DNA of 64,000 bases from Latrodectus hesperus. Lineage: Eukaryota > Arthropoda > Arachnida > Araneae > Theridiidae. The stretch lies in contig CM075857.1 in the NCBI GenBank assembly GCA_037975125.1, positions 19,151,497-19,215,496 on the forward strand, given 5' to 3'. This document shows positions 13,005-26,034 of the stretch, one piece after another (position 1 is the first letter of the stretch; the number at the start of each line of letters is the position of its first letter). The notes beneath the pieces were generated by a model. The model worked only from the letters and a program-made list of their open reading frames with translations, ran no database searches and was not told the origin of the DNA. A program made the translations under genes and the position numbers.

Positions 13005-13165
13005 AGCTGAGTCATTAGTGCTCACTTTCTGTTCAACTGTCCGTAGGTTTAATTCCCCACTTCGGCCGTTGTTGTTTGACTCAACTCTGAATGCATTTAA
13101 CTGGGTTGTGTCTAGATCTTGATCACTTTTGCCCTCGTGTGCAAAAGTTATCCAAGAGCGATAAG
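13005..13165 (+). repeat. SINE family B copy, diverged
   Basis: GAGCAGCTGAGTCATTAGTG (head), GTAGGTTTAATTCCCC (B-box region) and the 3' block CCTCGTGTGCAAAAG are in family order, with the central body replaced or heavily changed. Confidence 0.65.
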
Positions 13166-13366
13166 TCGAATCAGAGTAACCCAGTTATATAACACGAGAA
13201 TTGGAAAGCCAGCTTAGATGCTGACTTCATGACTTATTCAGTCTCTTAAATTATATTTTTTATAACTATCTAGACTTTCGCTGGCAGCTCATGATTGCCT
13301 GTTATAATTTTAATGGGATTTAGACAACCTTTCGTCAAAGTTATTTTCTCTATTTTAGGTCCCATT

Positions 13367-13660
13367 TGCCGAGCTGGTAGTCGAAATGGTTATCGCTCTT
13401 GGATGTGGGGTCAGTAATGGTTCGCACGCAGTTTCGATTCTTATTTATCTCGGATTTAGTTAAATTCATACCTAAATTCAGGAAAAGGTACTAAATCAAT
13501 CCCTGAGAATAGTCAGCTCTCAGATCTAAGTTTGGTAATTCATGAGCTTGACTACAACCTCTCGTGTAGATATATTTAGTGATTTGGGATCCACTTTAAA
13601 ATGCATGTTTAGATTAATCTCATAAGTAAAAAATGATGTTAAAATTATAAATCAAATCAT
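13367..13660 (+). repeat. SINE family B copy, interrupted
   Basis: The head TTGCCGAGCTGGTAGTCG begins at 13367. The family-B 3' body (AGTGATTTGGGATCCACTTT) resumes at about 13578. The material between is unlike the family, suggesting an insertion or two partial copies. Confidence 0.6.
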
Positions 13661-13664
13661 TTTA

Positions 13665-16600
13665 CCCAAAATATATAACCTTTCAATAAATCTAAAAAAT
13701 TAAATCCATTACCAACCATATAATGTGCTATAACTCTAATCAATTCTAAAACATAACTTTTAATTACTGTTTACTTTTAACAGGGTTAATGTATAAATTA
13801 TTTTAAAGACTCCAGACTCATTACTTGAGTTATAAATCGATAGTAATAAGTTACATTATGAATAATAAAATAAATATAGGATTACTATACTTCATTCGAA
13901 TATTTTAACGTGTTTCAGTATTTTTTATACTGATTATTACACCTTATTTTCAGAAAGAATAAAAATAACTGGAAGTCGATAATATAAAATAAAAAGAAAA
14001 TTTGCTTACAATGTTTAGAGGAATATTGTTCAAAAAATATTTTTGAAAAATTATCAATCAACTTTTTTGTAATTAAGGAGCATACATCAATGACTTTAAG
14101 AAAAGCTATAAACATTTTTCGTGATTCGGAATATTTTTTAAAGTGTACATCCTTGTCTAATTAGATCTCATGTGCAAAATAATCGATAGTTTAAAGACGA
14201 TCATACCATTTGGATGACTTAAAAAAATAATGCAAATATTTATAACTCAATACTGATGGTCATTCAAATGAAAGATTAATTATGATGATACTTATCTTAT
14301 AACTTCTGTTTTAAATCCTTTTTGAATCTGTATGTTATATACTAACAATAAATCGCATATTCTTATGACAGTTAACGTTGAAAAGCATATTAAGCATTGC
14401 TTTCATTTTTAGTCAAATATAAATATAACCTATAATATTATATATTCCTTAAATCTTGACTTTTTTTTACTAGTAAAGTCACGAACAAGTAAAATAACTA
14501 TAATTATTTTCTTCATTATGCTTCGATTTAGTAAATCAGGGAACAAGTCTCTTATTTTTGTATTGGACTTCAAGAAATTTGTTATGAATTTCCGATTTTG
14601 TAGTTTTTAATTTGTGATTGTTAATTTCCTCCATGACTTCAATGTTAAGAAAAAATTCTAATACATCAAAATATGAAATAAATGTATAAAAAAAGTGCTG
14701 TAATAATTTTTTGTGTTAATAAGATTCTACTAAACTTTATATAGAAAAAATTTGTCATAGAATTCTTGTTTCAAAAAATATTGTTTGTGTATATAATCTA
14801 ACAAATAACCATATTTAATTTCTAATCTATTCTAAATATATTTGTTTTGAATGTGAATGTATGATATCAAATAATTATTACTATGTTGTTATTCGTCATG
14901 TCATTTATTTTAAGTGCATTTCCACTCATGCTCAAATGATGCATTATACACAATTACCATCCTACTAAGATTGTGTGATTAAACTGAATAATGGAACGGC
15001 TTCGCTTTTTATCTGCTCAAAATATTATATGTAAAATTAAGATTTTTGTGATGTATATAGAGAAATTCTTTATTTGGTCCCGAGATGTATTTAATTGCTC
15101 ATAAAACATTTCCAATCACATGAAATTACTTTTAAAAAAACAACAGCGCCCTCTTTGATTCATTCTTTGAGCGAAATGAATGTACAATACTCATTCGTGT
15201 AACTTGGATAATTATCTTTTTTAAATTTGTTTCTGAAGACATCGCATTGCGTTATTAAGTTTTAACAGTTTGAGAATTTCCAGTAAATGTTTAACTATCC
15301 CCCGTAGCGATTCTAGCATTTCAGTGGCATTTATAAAATCTTTTAATTCTTAATCTATCTCTGAATATATTCCATCAGTTTGTTTTTAGAAAAAGCTCCA
15401 CCAAAATGACCCATTTATTTCTTATTTTACTTATATTTAGAGAAGATATATCGTGTGGTTTAATTATTCCAAGAACTCTCCCTTCATAATGCTGTTGATG
15501 ACAGTGATTATTCCTTTATTTTTCCCTGGAATGTCTTTAAAATCCCTCCCATTTAGAATCCCGTCCTCCAATGAGGAAAGCAATCTTCTGTCTGGGGACC
15601 GTAAGGAAGATAATAAGAAAAGGAATAGGTGAGCGTTCTTGTTCAGTGCAATGACGTGACTTGAATAATCCTTGGGGAAGATCCATCCATTTCAGAGGGC
15701 GGCATCTTCATCGTCGCGGTTGCCTGTCGCTCTGAATAGCTGAATCACTGCTGAATATTTCAGCATACTGTCCATTCAGCGGAGTTTGAGACAGGTGTCA
15801 TTCCACTGACAGATTGTGATGAGGAAGCAATTATTTGGGCTTAATGAATGAAAAGGAACTTTAAGAAAGTTAACATGTGACATTTTCGTTCAAATTATGT
15901 TGTTTTAATTTATTTTATAAACTGGTATGAAAAAAAAAGAATAAATTGAAAAAAAAATTAAACCTGTAATATTTAGAAGGAAAGAGAATTTTTTGAGGAA
16001 TGCTAAGTTCCGAGTAAAGTAAATTTTACTGGATTAAGAAAAATTTTTCTTAAATTAGCAGAATACTTTGTTTCAAATTGAACTTAATGTAAATGTTTGT
16101 TAGGTGCTGTAACGCTACGTAATATTAAACATATTTTTAAATGTTTTTGTATATCTTGATCAAATTTCCAATATGAAATTTTTGTTTTATACTAAAAGTA
16201 TTTTAATATATGTTAAATGTTATTATTGCAATTATAAATTTGGCCTTCTCGTAGAAAACGCGTTCATAGCTTTTGGGCAAAAATTGTGATTGAATTTTCT
16301 GTAAATATTATTTACTGTTTACTTAGTTTTATGCAAAATACTATTTGCTCCATGAAATAAAGTATCACATACATATAAATTGAAAATAAATAGAATGAAA
16401 TGTTGAACGCGCTTAAAGATTACATTTAACTAAGAAGTTTTTAAATATTAAAATGTGTTTCTCATATTCGCGTCCCAATATCTTTTCTGTCAGCGACGTA
16501 ATGAGAAAAAACAATAAATTTGGCAACTTAATGAGAAAAACAATAAAAAACAAAAAAATCAATTAACAACAAAACAATAACAATAAATTTTCAAAAATCG

Positions 16601-17270
16601 AGAAAAATTAGTTATCACTAAAAAAAGATTACTTAGTGATAATGTAGTATAAGTAGGTTAATATCTTGTGTAAATATTCTTTCGCTATATATTTATAAAT
16701 GACAGTTTTAAAAGACGTGAAAAAATCATGCTCTTCTTTCTTGAAGCGAAAACAAGTTCCAGAGTGTGGACTGCTACGTAACTTACATTAATCATATTAC
16801 ATCATAAGCAATCTTGGAGTTCAAATAAGTGTTGTTAGTTATCTTTTAAATTTCTTGCAAAAGCTCTAATCGAAGTTAATCAAAGTTTCGAACGGTTTTT
16901 GTTTTATCTTAGCCAAAGATCTACATTTTAAGTAAATTTAACCGCATCCCGTGCTGTCATTTTCATAAAATAGCTTAAATTGATTAAAAATTGATTTTAT
17001 TTATACAGGTTTTGATACCTCAAGATTTTATATACATTTGTATACTCTTAGATGTGTTTGAAAACTTTTATGACAAACAACTTGGCTCAAAATCTCATAC
17101 GAATACGAAGAGAGTATAGAAAACATTTTTAGATAGAATTTTCGACGAAATATGTTAGTATGGGAAATGAGGAAAGGAAATGTTGCTTTTAGGATGATTT
17201 TGGGTAGAATGTGCGTTGAATTCATTTACAAGTGCGAAAAATCCAAGAAATTTTAAGATATTTCCAAAAA
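13665..17270. other. AT-rich noncoding stretch with a GC-richer island
   Basis: No gene was recognised. The segment 15540-15830 is richer in G/C and less repetitive than its surroundings, and could be a conserved noncoding element. The rest is AT-rich with scattered homopolymers. Confidence 0.5.
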
Positions 17271-17274
17271 ACTG

Positions 17275-17405
17275 TCGCGTTAGAATGGTTAGTGTTCTGT
17301 TTTTCAATTCAGTTGTTCGTGATTTCAAATCCCACCTAGTATGTAGGTGTTTGGAATCCAAGTTAAATGTGTTTTCTTGGCAAAACAGCCCTTCTGTGCA
17401 AACCT
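17275..17405 (+). repeat. SINE family B copy
   Basis: AGAATGGTTAGTGTTCTG (head) and GATTTCAAATCCCACC (B box) are followed by GTGTTTGGAATCCAAGTTAA. Confidence 0.7.
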
Positions 17406-17449
17406 TTTAAAACTATAAACAGAACCAAAATAAAATCAAAGACTTTTTA

Positions 17450-17580
17450 ACTGAATAGTTACCACTTTTGTCTGGATATCAACAGCCTTGGATTCAATTT
17501 CCATTACAATGTGGATGTTAATAGTGGTTTTATATGAACTTAAGACTTAGAGCCTCAGTACAGTTAGTCAAAGTTGGCCT
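17450..17580 (+). repeat. SINE family B copy, diverged
   Basis: A B-box-like GGATTCAATTTCC and a 'TTAATAGTGGTTTTATATG' body are followed by CAGTACAGTTAGTC, in family order. It is the second of three consecutive copies. Confidence 0.5.
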
Positions 17581-17584
17581 GACT

Positions 17585-17749
17585 GTTCAGTGATAGTTCT
17601 GTAGCTCAGTGATAGTTCTGGTTGAACAGTTTATGGATTCGACTCCCACCTCCATCTTGAATGCTTGTAATGGTTTGAAATCCGATTTTAATTTGTAACC
17701 CCTGGTCTGATTTACAAAAATGGACCTTTGAGTGACAGATCAAATATGG
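17585..17749 (+). repeat. SINE family B copy
   Basis: GTTTATGGATTCGACTCCCA (B box), GCTTGTAATGGTTTGAAATC, CCCCTGGTCTGATT and CCTTTGAGTGACAGATC appear in order. It is the third consecutive copy in this cluster. Confidence 0.75.
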
Positions 17750-17751
17750 TA

Positions 17752-18250
17752 CAGTCAGTGAAAAAAGTGACCATCTTTATGGTTACGTTTTACAGACAAA
17801 TGAATTATGACCAGTTCAATCAATATTGTCAAACATTATTCAGTATTTGTATCAATGACAAAATTAAATAAGTGAAGGAAATAAACGCGCGTTTAATTTA
17901 AACCTTTCACCTATAGAAGTGAGACAAAATAATTTATATTAAACAAATACAGTTCGTCATTAAGTTAAAATAATTCATTTATTATTGAGAACTTAATATA
18001 TCCTTCATAAATTTTTGCTTTTGCTTTGGACATGATGAGGACGTTTCCAATCAATTTTGTCAAATATTATTCAGTATTGATATCCATCACAAAATTATTA
18101 AATAATTGCAAATTAACGTATTTAAATCTTTTAGCTGTAGAAGTGAGAAATGATTTTAAAATAATTTATATTAAAAAAATACAGTTTGGCATAAAGTTAA
18201 AATATATTTATTATTTGAGAACTTCAAATATCCTCCATAAATTTTAGGGC
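17752..18250. repeat. Diverged tandem duplication beside a Tc1-like terminus
   Basis: A TA followed by CAGTCAGTGAAAAAAGTGAC (17752-17771) looks like a Tc1/mariner end. Two diverged copies of about 200 bp follow (17812-18012 and 18046-18250), sharing CAAT(C/A)TTGTCAAA, TAGAAGTGAGA, AATAATTTATATTAAA and TCCATAAATTTT blocks. A matching right-hand terminus was not found. Confidence 0.5.
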
Positions 18251-19860
18251 TTTTTTCTAGTAAGAGAAAAAACTTCAGTCCAAGAAACTGAGACGCATTT
18301 TAAGTATTTTTTAGCCGTTAAATTTTTACTTCTCTCAAAAAATCCTAACAAACTCACAAGTGCAAAATGAAAAAAGGAATTCAAATTTCACGCAGAAGCT
18401 TTTTAAAAGAATCCACACATACTCTTGCGGATGGTTTAAAAAAAAACGGTCGCAAACTTTCCGAACGAAAATCATAAAATATTGAAAGGCGAAAGATGGA
18501 TGGATGAAGAACAGAGAAAAAAAAACATACAAATAAAAGGAGGGATGAAATGTGGTTTGGGATCAAAATTTTTCTCACGTACCTAAGGAAAGAAATAAAC
18601 GCACACAGGGAATACTAAAAATGTCCCGGGAATTCATCATACGATGAAGCTCCATCAATATCTGCTTGGTAAAGGGAGAATCACATATCCGGAAGTATTT
18701 TGGGGAACTGCGTAGGGAGAAAAGGGAAATCTGGAAACTTAAAGCTGCAAAAAATTGTTTCCATCAAAGGAAATATAGTGGTTTCTTTTATAACGAGATT
18801 GTGTCTACATAAGAAATTTTGATTTTTATATTTATATTAAATATAACTTTGTGTCTGATACTGAATTACTTTCAGATATTTTTGCTCTCTATCATCATAA
18901 AGAGTTGTGAAAAAAAATTTTTCTTTTTAAGTGTGTAATCAAATATTTGAAATCTCGTATCTCTTTAAATTATAAGAGAGAAAAAATAACCTTGTATAAA
19001 AATATTTTTTACGTTGCAAAACATGATTGGAATTATTTTCTTAGGAACAACGTTGTATTAAAATAATTTCTAGTCCATGTTTGTAACATAAAATTGAACT
19101 TAGTGATATTTTTTTAAAGCATGGTTAAAATGCTGGTTTAAAGTTGGCGCTCAGTGTTCAGATTTAGTTCTCAGTAAAGGTGATTACTATGCCTAAAATT
19201 TTACGACACCAATTCCTTTTCAAAAACAATTTGAACGGGTTTTGAAGACTTTTGTTATAAACATCAACCTAAAATGCGTTCTGAATGAAAACATCACTTT
19301 TAGTATAAGATGAATCTACAAAGTATGTTGAATATGTGTTATAATATTTGAAGATATTGCTTTTAACAATCATAAGTTCGATTGATACTTCAAATATTAA
19401 CGTAGAAATCACATTTCATTTGAATGAAACTTCGTGTTTAAAAATTTACCATAGAATTATAAACCATTGCGTTATAAGTTAAATTGGAAATTAAATTAAG
19501 TTTAATGACAGAAAAACACATCATTAAAGAGGACAATTTTAGTTTCTCTGTTGTGAATACCAAATAATTTATTTTGAGCCTAAAATGCTTTTAAAAGCTA
19601 AGGTGCTTATTAAACTTGTATAAGCTGCCTGCCTTTTTATAGTTTTCAACTTTCGTATCATGCCATTTTTTTTTTCCTTTTCATAATTACGTGTTCATAC
19701 AATTTATAATCTTGCTTTCAATGTATATAATGTTTTTATTGCCATAATTACCCTAGAAATTGTTAACTGTCTTTTCATTGATTGAAAATTGTTTCTCCAT
19801 TGTTTGTTGTATATGTCATGTTATATTTTATTTTTAGCTCAGAGAAAATATTTAATGCTA
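18251..19860. other. AT-rich noncoding stretch
   Basis: Nothing coding is recognisable. A modestly GC-richer patch at 18590-18740 contains no feature I can name. Confidence 0.5.
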
Positions 19861-19929
19861 TTGCCTGTTGTTCAGCAGGGCTTAAAGCCCCTTAAAATGT
19901 TTTGTAACTTCTTGCTACCAATTTGTAAG

Positions 19930-20075
19930 CACAATTTCTTTGCCTTGTTAAATGCCGCGATGGTGGCGTCCTCTGGGACCTCGTAGAGGTGTGGAGCACA
20001 CTAGGTGTTGGGGAGACGGCACCCGTTAACCTAAAGGTACAGTCCGGGGTCTCCCCACACAGTTATGTATGTATG
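19930..20075 (+). repeat. Possible GC-rich SINE or LINE 3' segment
   Basis: The segment has an abrupt GC-rich composition (GCGATGGTGGCGTCCTCTGG through GGGGTCTCCCCACAC) against an AT-rich flank, as expected for an inserted mobile element. No second copy was found in the window. Confidence 0.3.
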
Positions 20076-20264
20076 TTGTGAATACCTTTTTTTTCATTCT
20101 TAATCTGCGTTAAAGGGGAAATTCCTCAACAAAGATTACTTAATGTTTCCACTTAATTTCTTTTAAGAAATATCTCTCGGGACGATTTAATTTATTTAAA
20201 CAAATTCTCATGAAAACTAATTGGAGCTTCCCAGCGACAGAATAAGAGCCGGTTCTTATAGTCT

Positions 20265-20465
20265 TACATCTTGAAATGCTCTCAACATAGCCTAATCGAT
20301 GGGTGGCGCTTTGTGGGCAAAAGGTCCCGGGTGTGATTCTAGAAACTATTGAACAACGGGAGATAGATATTTTGCTTCATCACAGATGTCCATTGGGTGA
20401 TTAAATGTAAGTTTTCTTGGTTTTCTCCCTTGCAACACATGAATACAATTGCGTTAATCTCTAAA
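20265..20465 (+). repeat. SINE family C copy
   Basis: A tRNA-like head (GATGGGTGGCGCTTTGTGGG, then GGTGTGATTCTAG as B-box region) is followed by TTGGTTTTCTCCCTTGCAAC, the inverse of the matching block in the minus-strand copy at 47212-47445. Confidence 0.6.
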
Positions 20466-20727
20466 AAGACCACCCAGTAAATTTATGCTGATGCTAAAAT
20501 GTCTTACAACAGCCTTAGGGGTGGTTTGTTATCCACTGCCAAAAACATTCCTGATTGGTGGAAAAAGCAATTCTATTTTCTTTACTCTACATAGAGGACA
20601 CTGTAATGAGAGGATTTGTGAACGTTAATCTACATCAAGTTTTTTTGCTCTTTTGTGAGGAAAAACACCAAGTTTGCTTCGATGCAAACGCCACCGCAAG
20701 GCATCAGCTCTGCGGGGGACAACGGAA

Positions 20728-21014
20728 AAATGGAGCCTACCGGATCTTAATCCTGACCGTGGTATCCCCTCTACCATCAGCAGAATGCGACTGGGCACAT
20801 GAGGGGTATGAAAATCATGCCCGACGGATCTAGAACCTACGCAGAATGCAGGCACTGCACAGGAATTCCGCTGGATCCGAGGCATCTCTTCAACTGCGTA
20901 TCTGTTGCCTCCACCCTCTTCAACATCGACCCCAACTGCTGCCATGGCACCCTCTATACGGAAAAAGCTGAAGATGTGGCCAGGGCAGTGCTCCATGCCT
21001 TTGGCCCCATATGA
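20728..21014 (+). pseudogene. Non-LTR retrotransposon ORF2 C-terminal fragment
   Basis: The frame reads ISRMRLG and then, after a one-base shift near 20797, HMRGMKIMPDGSRTYAECRHC and LDPRHLFNCVSV, ending with TGA at 21012-21014. The GH-x-(R)-x-M...C-x2-C...H-x3-C pattern is the usual zinc-knuckle-like tail of jockey-like ORF2 proteins. The following 3' sequence ends in ACACGACAACAACGCAAC, a CAA-rich tail shared with nearby SINEs. It is truncated at 5' and dead. Confidence 0.75.
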
Positions 21015-21099
21015 CTTTTTTTGTACTTGTCACACGACAACAACGCAACATATAACACCAACTCAGTTGTCAACTTTTCCACTTAACTATGGACCAAAA

Positions 21100-23200
21100 T
21101 AAAGAAGGATGTGTTGAGCTGCATAAATTTGTTAATTCCTTAGCCATTTACTCAATCTTGAATTTCCTCATCGCTATTTGTGTACGGATGACTTCTTAGC
21201 AATTGAATAAAGGTGCTTTTTATTATTATTAATCATTATACTTAAAATTTAAAAAATCAAATAATCAAACTTATTATTTGAGTCTTAGAAAAAGCATTGT
21301 TGCAGCATTTCAAGGCTCAAACATTTTACATTTACAGCGTTTTCTGAAAATTATAAATATATATAAAGCTGTCATCAAGTTAAATTTAGATTAAGTTTTT
21401 AAATGTTACAAATTGTGGAAACCCGAATGGTTCTATAAAAAAATTTTTTTGTCTTTCAAAGACTTGTATATTTGATTAGTAATCATGTAAATTAAAATGT
21501 GAGAAAATCTGTTGCGATTATGTTTCATACCCTGCTTTTGTGCAGAATTTTACTTGCCAAGACAATATATTTAGGTAAATCGTAGAATTTTAGTAAATAT
21601 CAATTTAAAAGAATTGCGTAAAATATTCCATTACAAAGAGGAATATTTTTATATATTTTAATGTAAGTTTCATTTCCTGAAAAATAATTTCTGTTTTGTA
21701 GATACTAATCACGTTGTTTTTGGTTAGATTTTTCTGAATATGTGGCGTCTACATATTTTTAAATTTACTAAATAGAGTTATAAGAATGTATATATAGCTG
21801 TGCTATATAAACAAAGTTAAAAATATCAAACTGTACATTCATTTTTATAAATCTTGCGGTATTAAGTAAAGTTAGAATGAGAAATAGCACTTATATAAAT
21901 TGCATAAAATGTCTTTAACTATTTATAGAATTGTAAAATTTTCAATTCATTTATAAAATGAATTTATATATAAATAAGCAATTTAATAAAGTTAAAATAA
22001 CCGGAGGAAAAATTGTATATCCTTTGTATAACTACTTATAGCATTACGCGACTTAGTTCAACATAAAAATACAAGAGTATTTTGGAGTTGAATTGCTTGT
22101 TATGAAATTCTCTAAAAGTAACTATTCAAATTACGCACAATTTATTCTATTTTCATTTTTACTACAGGATTCTAAATCGACTCAAAAAACGTAATCGCCT
22201 GCTTCATTCTTCAGTAAGAGTGTAACGCTTTCTCTGAAACTTCTAATAAACAAGGTTCAGATGATCATATATCGATTAGCACTAGCAACGGCGGAAATGT
22301 ACTATCGAGAGAAAAATTTCTCCAAAAAGTATTCCCAAAGAACACCAAAAGAAAAGAATCATCCTCAAGGTCACAAAGAGAAAATTTCCCAGTTCCTTTT
22401 TTTTTTTTTTAATATTTATATGTTGTGAATTTGGTCTTTCTATAATAATACCTTTCTCCATCACCTTAAGGCAAATAATTCGCCAAAAGTAAGGTGAGAA
22501 TACAGCATTTTGTCGTGATGTTATCGGAATTTTTCGGCTTTCTTATAAAATCTTATTTAATGCTTTCTTCGGACTCAGCAAGCGGAAATGGAACAGTCCT
22601 TGCGAATAAAAGGCTTTCATCATTCTTTCTTTTGCTTAGACAAATGTCTTCAGGCGGGATTCCCACTTACCAGCGTTCTTGTTTTGTTCATTCACGGTAA
22701 GACGATTAGGCTTAAATGCAATTGAAGAAAGTTAAAATTGACATCGTTGCCATTAAACAGATTCTTATAATCTTATGCAGTTTGTTACAGAATAATAAGT
22801 GTACAATGGAATCGTATTAATAAGAACTTCTTACATTCCTTCTATTACACTTCAAGAAATGTTTTTGAAGAAAAACTAACTTCTGATTACTAATGATATT
22901 CAAATGATTTGAAAGAATTAACAGCTTGAGAAGTTAGCCATTTATAAAATAGAAAATTAGTAAGTTTGTCGCCCGAGGTTAAGAAGAATGGATTCTTATG
23001 TTCATAGTACACATTATTGAGCAAGATTTAACTTGTAAGACCTATAGTCTGAATTCTTTTCTTTGATTATTAGCTTTATGTGTATACATTTGTACATATA
23101 GAATTTATTTGATTATATTGAATGTTAATAATACAATAATCCGTTTTAAATATTTATTTAATCTGATCTTTTAATAGTGAGAGCAATTTATATTCACTAT
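21100..23200. other. AT-rich noncoding stretch
   Basis: No gene or recognisable repeat family was found. The 60-70 codon frames at 22282-22464 and 22494-22700 have no family resemblance. Confidence 0.5.
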
Positions 23201-23224
23201 TTATCGGGATTTAATTCCATGTGT

Positions 23225-23500
23225 TAGCAGTTCTAGTCTAGTGATCAGCGTGGCTGACTGCGGATAGGGAGGTCCTAGGTTCAAATCCCGGTTCAGGCAT
23301 GGATGCACTTTCTTTCTCAATCCAGTCTTTGTCCTTTCCTTGTATGAATGGGTTGTAAATGGTTGCCTACCCCATAACATAAACGGACTCCTATGGCATG
23401 TGTGTACTGAGAAAGTCGGACTCCACACCAAAAATATGGTTCAGTTGGAAAAGTGGAGCAGCACACTCTATGATGCCAGGCTAGCTGGCACACGACAACA
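23225..23500 (+). repeat. tRNA-derived SINE, additional family
   Basis: A tRNA-like head (CTAGTGATCAGCGTGGCTGA) with a B box GGTTCAAATCCC near 23278-23289 leads into a roughly 190-bp body that ends in GGCACACGACAACAACAGC. The CAA-rich tail matches the tail of the LINE fragment ending near 21050. Confidence 0.7.
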
Positions 23501-23504
23501 ACAG

Positions 23505-23630
23505 CATCGCTAGAAGCTGCTAATATTCTGATCTTTAATTCCAAAGTTCGTGGGTTCAAGTCTGGCAGCTGTCAGGGATGCATGCAATGGCTAGAAATTC
23601 ATTATTAAACTATAAACACCGGTTGAATTA
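23505..23630 (+). repeat. SINE family B copy, diverged
   Basis: GTTCGTGGGTTCAAGTCTGG (B box) is followed by a GGATGCATGCAATGGCTAG body. It lies immediately downstream of another SINE, so one inserted beside the other. Confidence 0.5.
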
Positions 23631-23639
23631 CTGTGTAAA

Positions 23640-25060
23640 AAAATTACTGCAAAACTACTAACAAATTAAATGCACTTTATCTTAGCCTCACTTACAACAA
23701 AAACCTAATTAAAGTTGATCATTAAAAGATTATTTCTTATATATTTAAAATAATGAATTCTATAGGATTAATTGAGATAATTTATTTTGTATTATATTCA
23801 CTTTATAAACATAGCTTTTGGATACAAGTATTCTCTAAAAAGTCAATTTAATGAACTTGTGCAAAGATGTCTAGCAGCAGAAAGTTACTTTCAAACAGTT
23901 GTTAAGCCTAGTCTTTCTTAAATATAAGTTTAGGAAAAATTGACCTCTAAAAAACTGAAGCTGAGTAATCGAATAAAATAGAATTAAAAATAAATCAAAT
24001 TGTATTTCAAATAAAAAGTTGGTGACTTGAATAATCTCAATCCTAACATTATCGAAGAATGAGAAAGTATTTTTGTGCTTTATCCTGGAAGGAAGCGATT
24101 GGGAATATTTTCTTCACTTTTATAAGTTCTAAATAAAGTTTTTAAAACTTTCTAAAATACTTTAATGTTTTGGAGTTCTCAAAAACTTCATTTTTACAAT
24201 AATTGCACTAAAATACATAAACTTCTGTTACATGCAATTTGTGTGTTTTCAGTAAAATGAAACTTCACAAATTTAAAGATTTCTCATTTCAAAAACTTTA
24301 TAGTTTATATTTTATGAAACATTTCTTTATTGAATTTATTATATTAGAACTATTATTCAGTTTCACTAATCATTATATTTATCTATATTCGTGCTTTTAA
24401 GAATTAGCGCTTTTTTATGATTTTCGTTTTAATGTAAATTGTTATATTTTATACAGTAAAGCTACATAAAAATAAAGTGTTACTACTCTTTATTTAACAA
24501 TTTATATTTTCACCTAATATTAAATGTAGCAATAATCAAATTTCATGTATAGAAAAACAATTTGGAATTTCTAGTATCGAATAGAGATCTTTGAAAAATC
24601 TTTTTAATCAGAAATTGATTCTGACGGTATCAGAGATCGAAAAGATGTGTAATAAATTTAATACAGAGTGTAGATTATAATATTTATAAATGAATGATTC
24701 ACAAAAGAGTGTTAGTTAAAAATTTGAAGTGATTAATTATGAGGTTGAATTTTGACGTCACATTATAACTCGTACTAGTTTAGAATATGAACGAGTTTGT
24801 CGAAATAAACCAAGTATCAAAAATGTGATAATAAAGCGATTAAACTGACCATAATATAAATGATTTCAATATATTTATTTGATAAATGTATATGTGTATG
24901 TATTGAAATGAAAAATATTAAGTTGTAACTAAATTAAATAAATACCAATACGATAAAATAGTTGGAAATATAAAGCAATTAGAAATTTACAAACAAGGAA
25001 ATGTTTTAATAAATTAGAAAAAAGTTTTACTTTTAAAAAGATAAATCTCCCTTTAAAATC
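23640..25060. other. AT-rich noncoding stretch
   Basis: Nothing was recognised beyond AT-rich sequence. Confidence 0.55.
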
Positions 25061-25064
25061 GATA

Positions 25065-25455
25065 GGATGGGCTATGGCTGGGTAGCTCGGTTCGATTCCC
25101 AGTGCCACCAAAGACCAACCGAGTACTTGCGATATACGTGCTCGTTAAATCTGTGGAATTGAAAGTCCTGTGGTCGGTCGTCGAGCAGTTACCATGGTGT
25201 GTAACTAGTCACCATGTTAACCAGTTACCATGGGTGTAATGGCTTAGAGAAAAATTCCTCACCCTTCAGATCAAAGTCAACATTGAGAAAGTAGACCCTC
25301 TGATAGTGCCATCTATCGGATGAATCTTAGAGCAAAAGCGTACTTTCCCCTTCGTAGTGCTCTTGGGTAAACGAAGAACGCACCCGTCTGATTTAATTTC
25401 GCATAGCCGTCGGCTAACGAGCTTGACTTGTCTAAGTGTTATAAATAACAACAAA
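25065..25455 (+). repeat. SINE family A copy, near complete
   Basis: A tRNA-like head with B box GGTTCGATTCCC (25089-25100) is followed by a long body: AAAGACCAACCGAGTACTTG, CTGTGGTCGGTCGTCGAGCA, CTCACCCTTCAGATC, TAAACGAAGAACGCACC and TTGACTTGTCTAAGTGTTAT. It ends in ATAACAACAAAA. The same order, inverted, is seen at 44942-45325. Confidence 0.85.
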
Positions 25456-25589
25456 ATAGCTCTGTAGGAGCTATTTGAAATAATGTACCACCGACATCTT
25501 TTTTTAGCAGAATGTTCAAAGGTCAATAATTTAATTTTATAAGAACACACACAAATGACACAATGTGCAATCATACGCGAAATTGTGAA

Positions 25590-25741
25590 CTGTACAAATC
25601 GTTATAAATTTCATAGTACAAAAATATAACGAGCGGCATCAACGCGTCATATGGAGAAAAACACGTGTGTTATACGCGGGACATGAAATCGCGTCATATG
25701 AAAACACATTATAAAAGTAATATGTTATAGAGGGATTACTG
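25590..25741 (-). mobile_element. Possible pogo/Tigger-type terminus
   Basis: Read on the minus strand the segment starts with CAGTAATCCCTCTATAACAT, a start typical of pogo/Tigger-related elements, next to a TA. Two CGCGTCATATG copies lie inside it. I found no partner end to the left, so it is a fragment or a false lead. Confidence 0.4.
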
Positions 25742-25794
25742 TTATTATATTTTGTAATCGTCTAAAGCCGACATTTGTATCTACAGACAAACTG

Positions 25795-25925
25795 ATAGTT
25801 GAATGATCAGAACTGGAACCTTTCGTTCGATAGTTTGTAGGTTCAACTCCCAGCTAAATCAATTTTTGTAGTGGTTTGAAACTGTGCTTTGCATGAATAA
25901 ATGAGATCTGACCTATAGGTCAGCT
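25795..25925 (+). repeat. SINE family B copy
   Basis: GTTTGTAGGTTCAACTCCCA (B-box region) and TTGTAGTGGTTTGAAACTGT are in family order. The 3' end is diverged and abuts an AT microsatellite. Confidence 0.65.
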
Positions 25926-25936
25926 AAAAATACATC

Positions 25937-25938
<2 letters not shown>

Positions 25939-26034
<96 letters not shown>
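25939..26034. repeat. (AT)n-(GT)n microsatellite
   Basis: About 86 bp of pure AT passes into 10 bp of GT. It follows directly on a SINE B copy. Confidence 0.95.
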
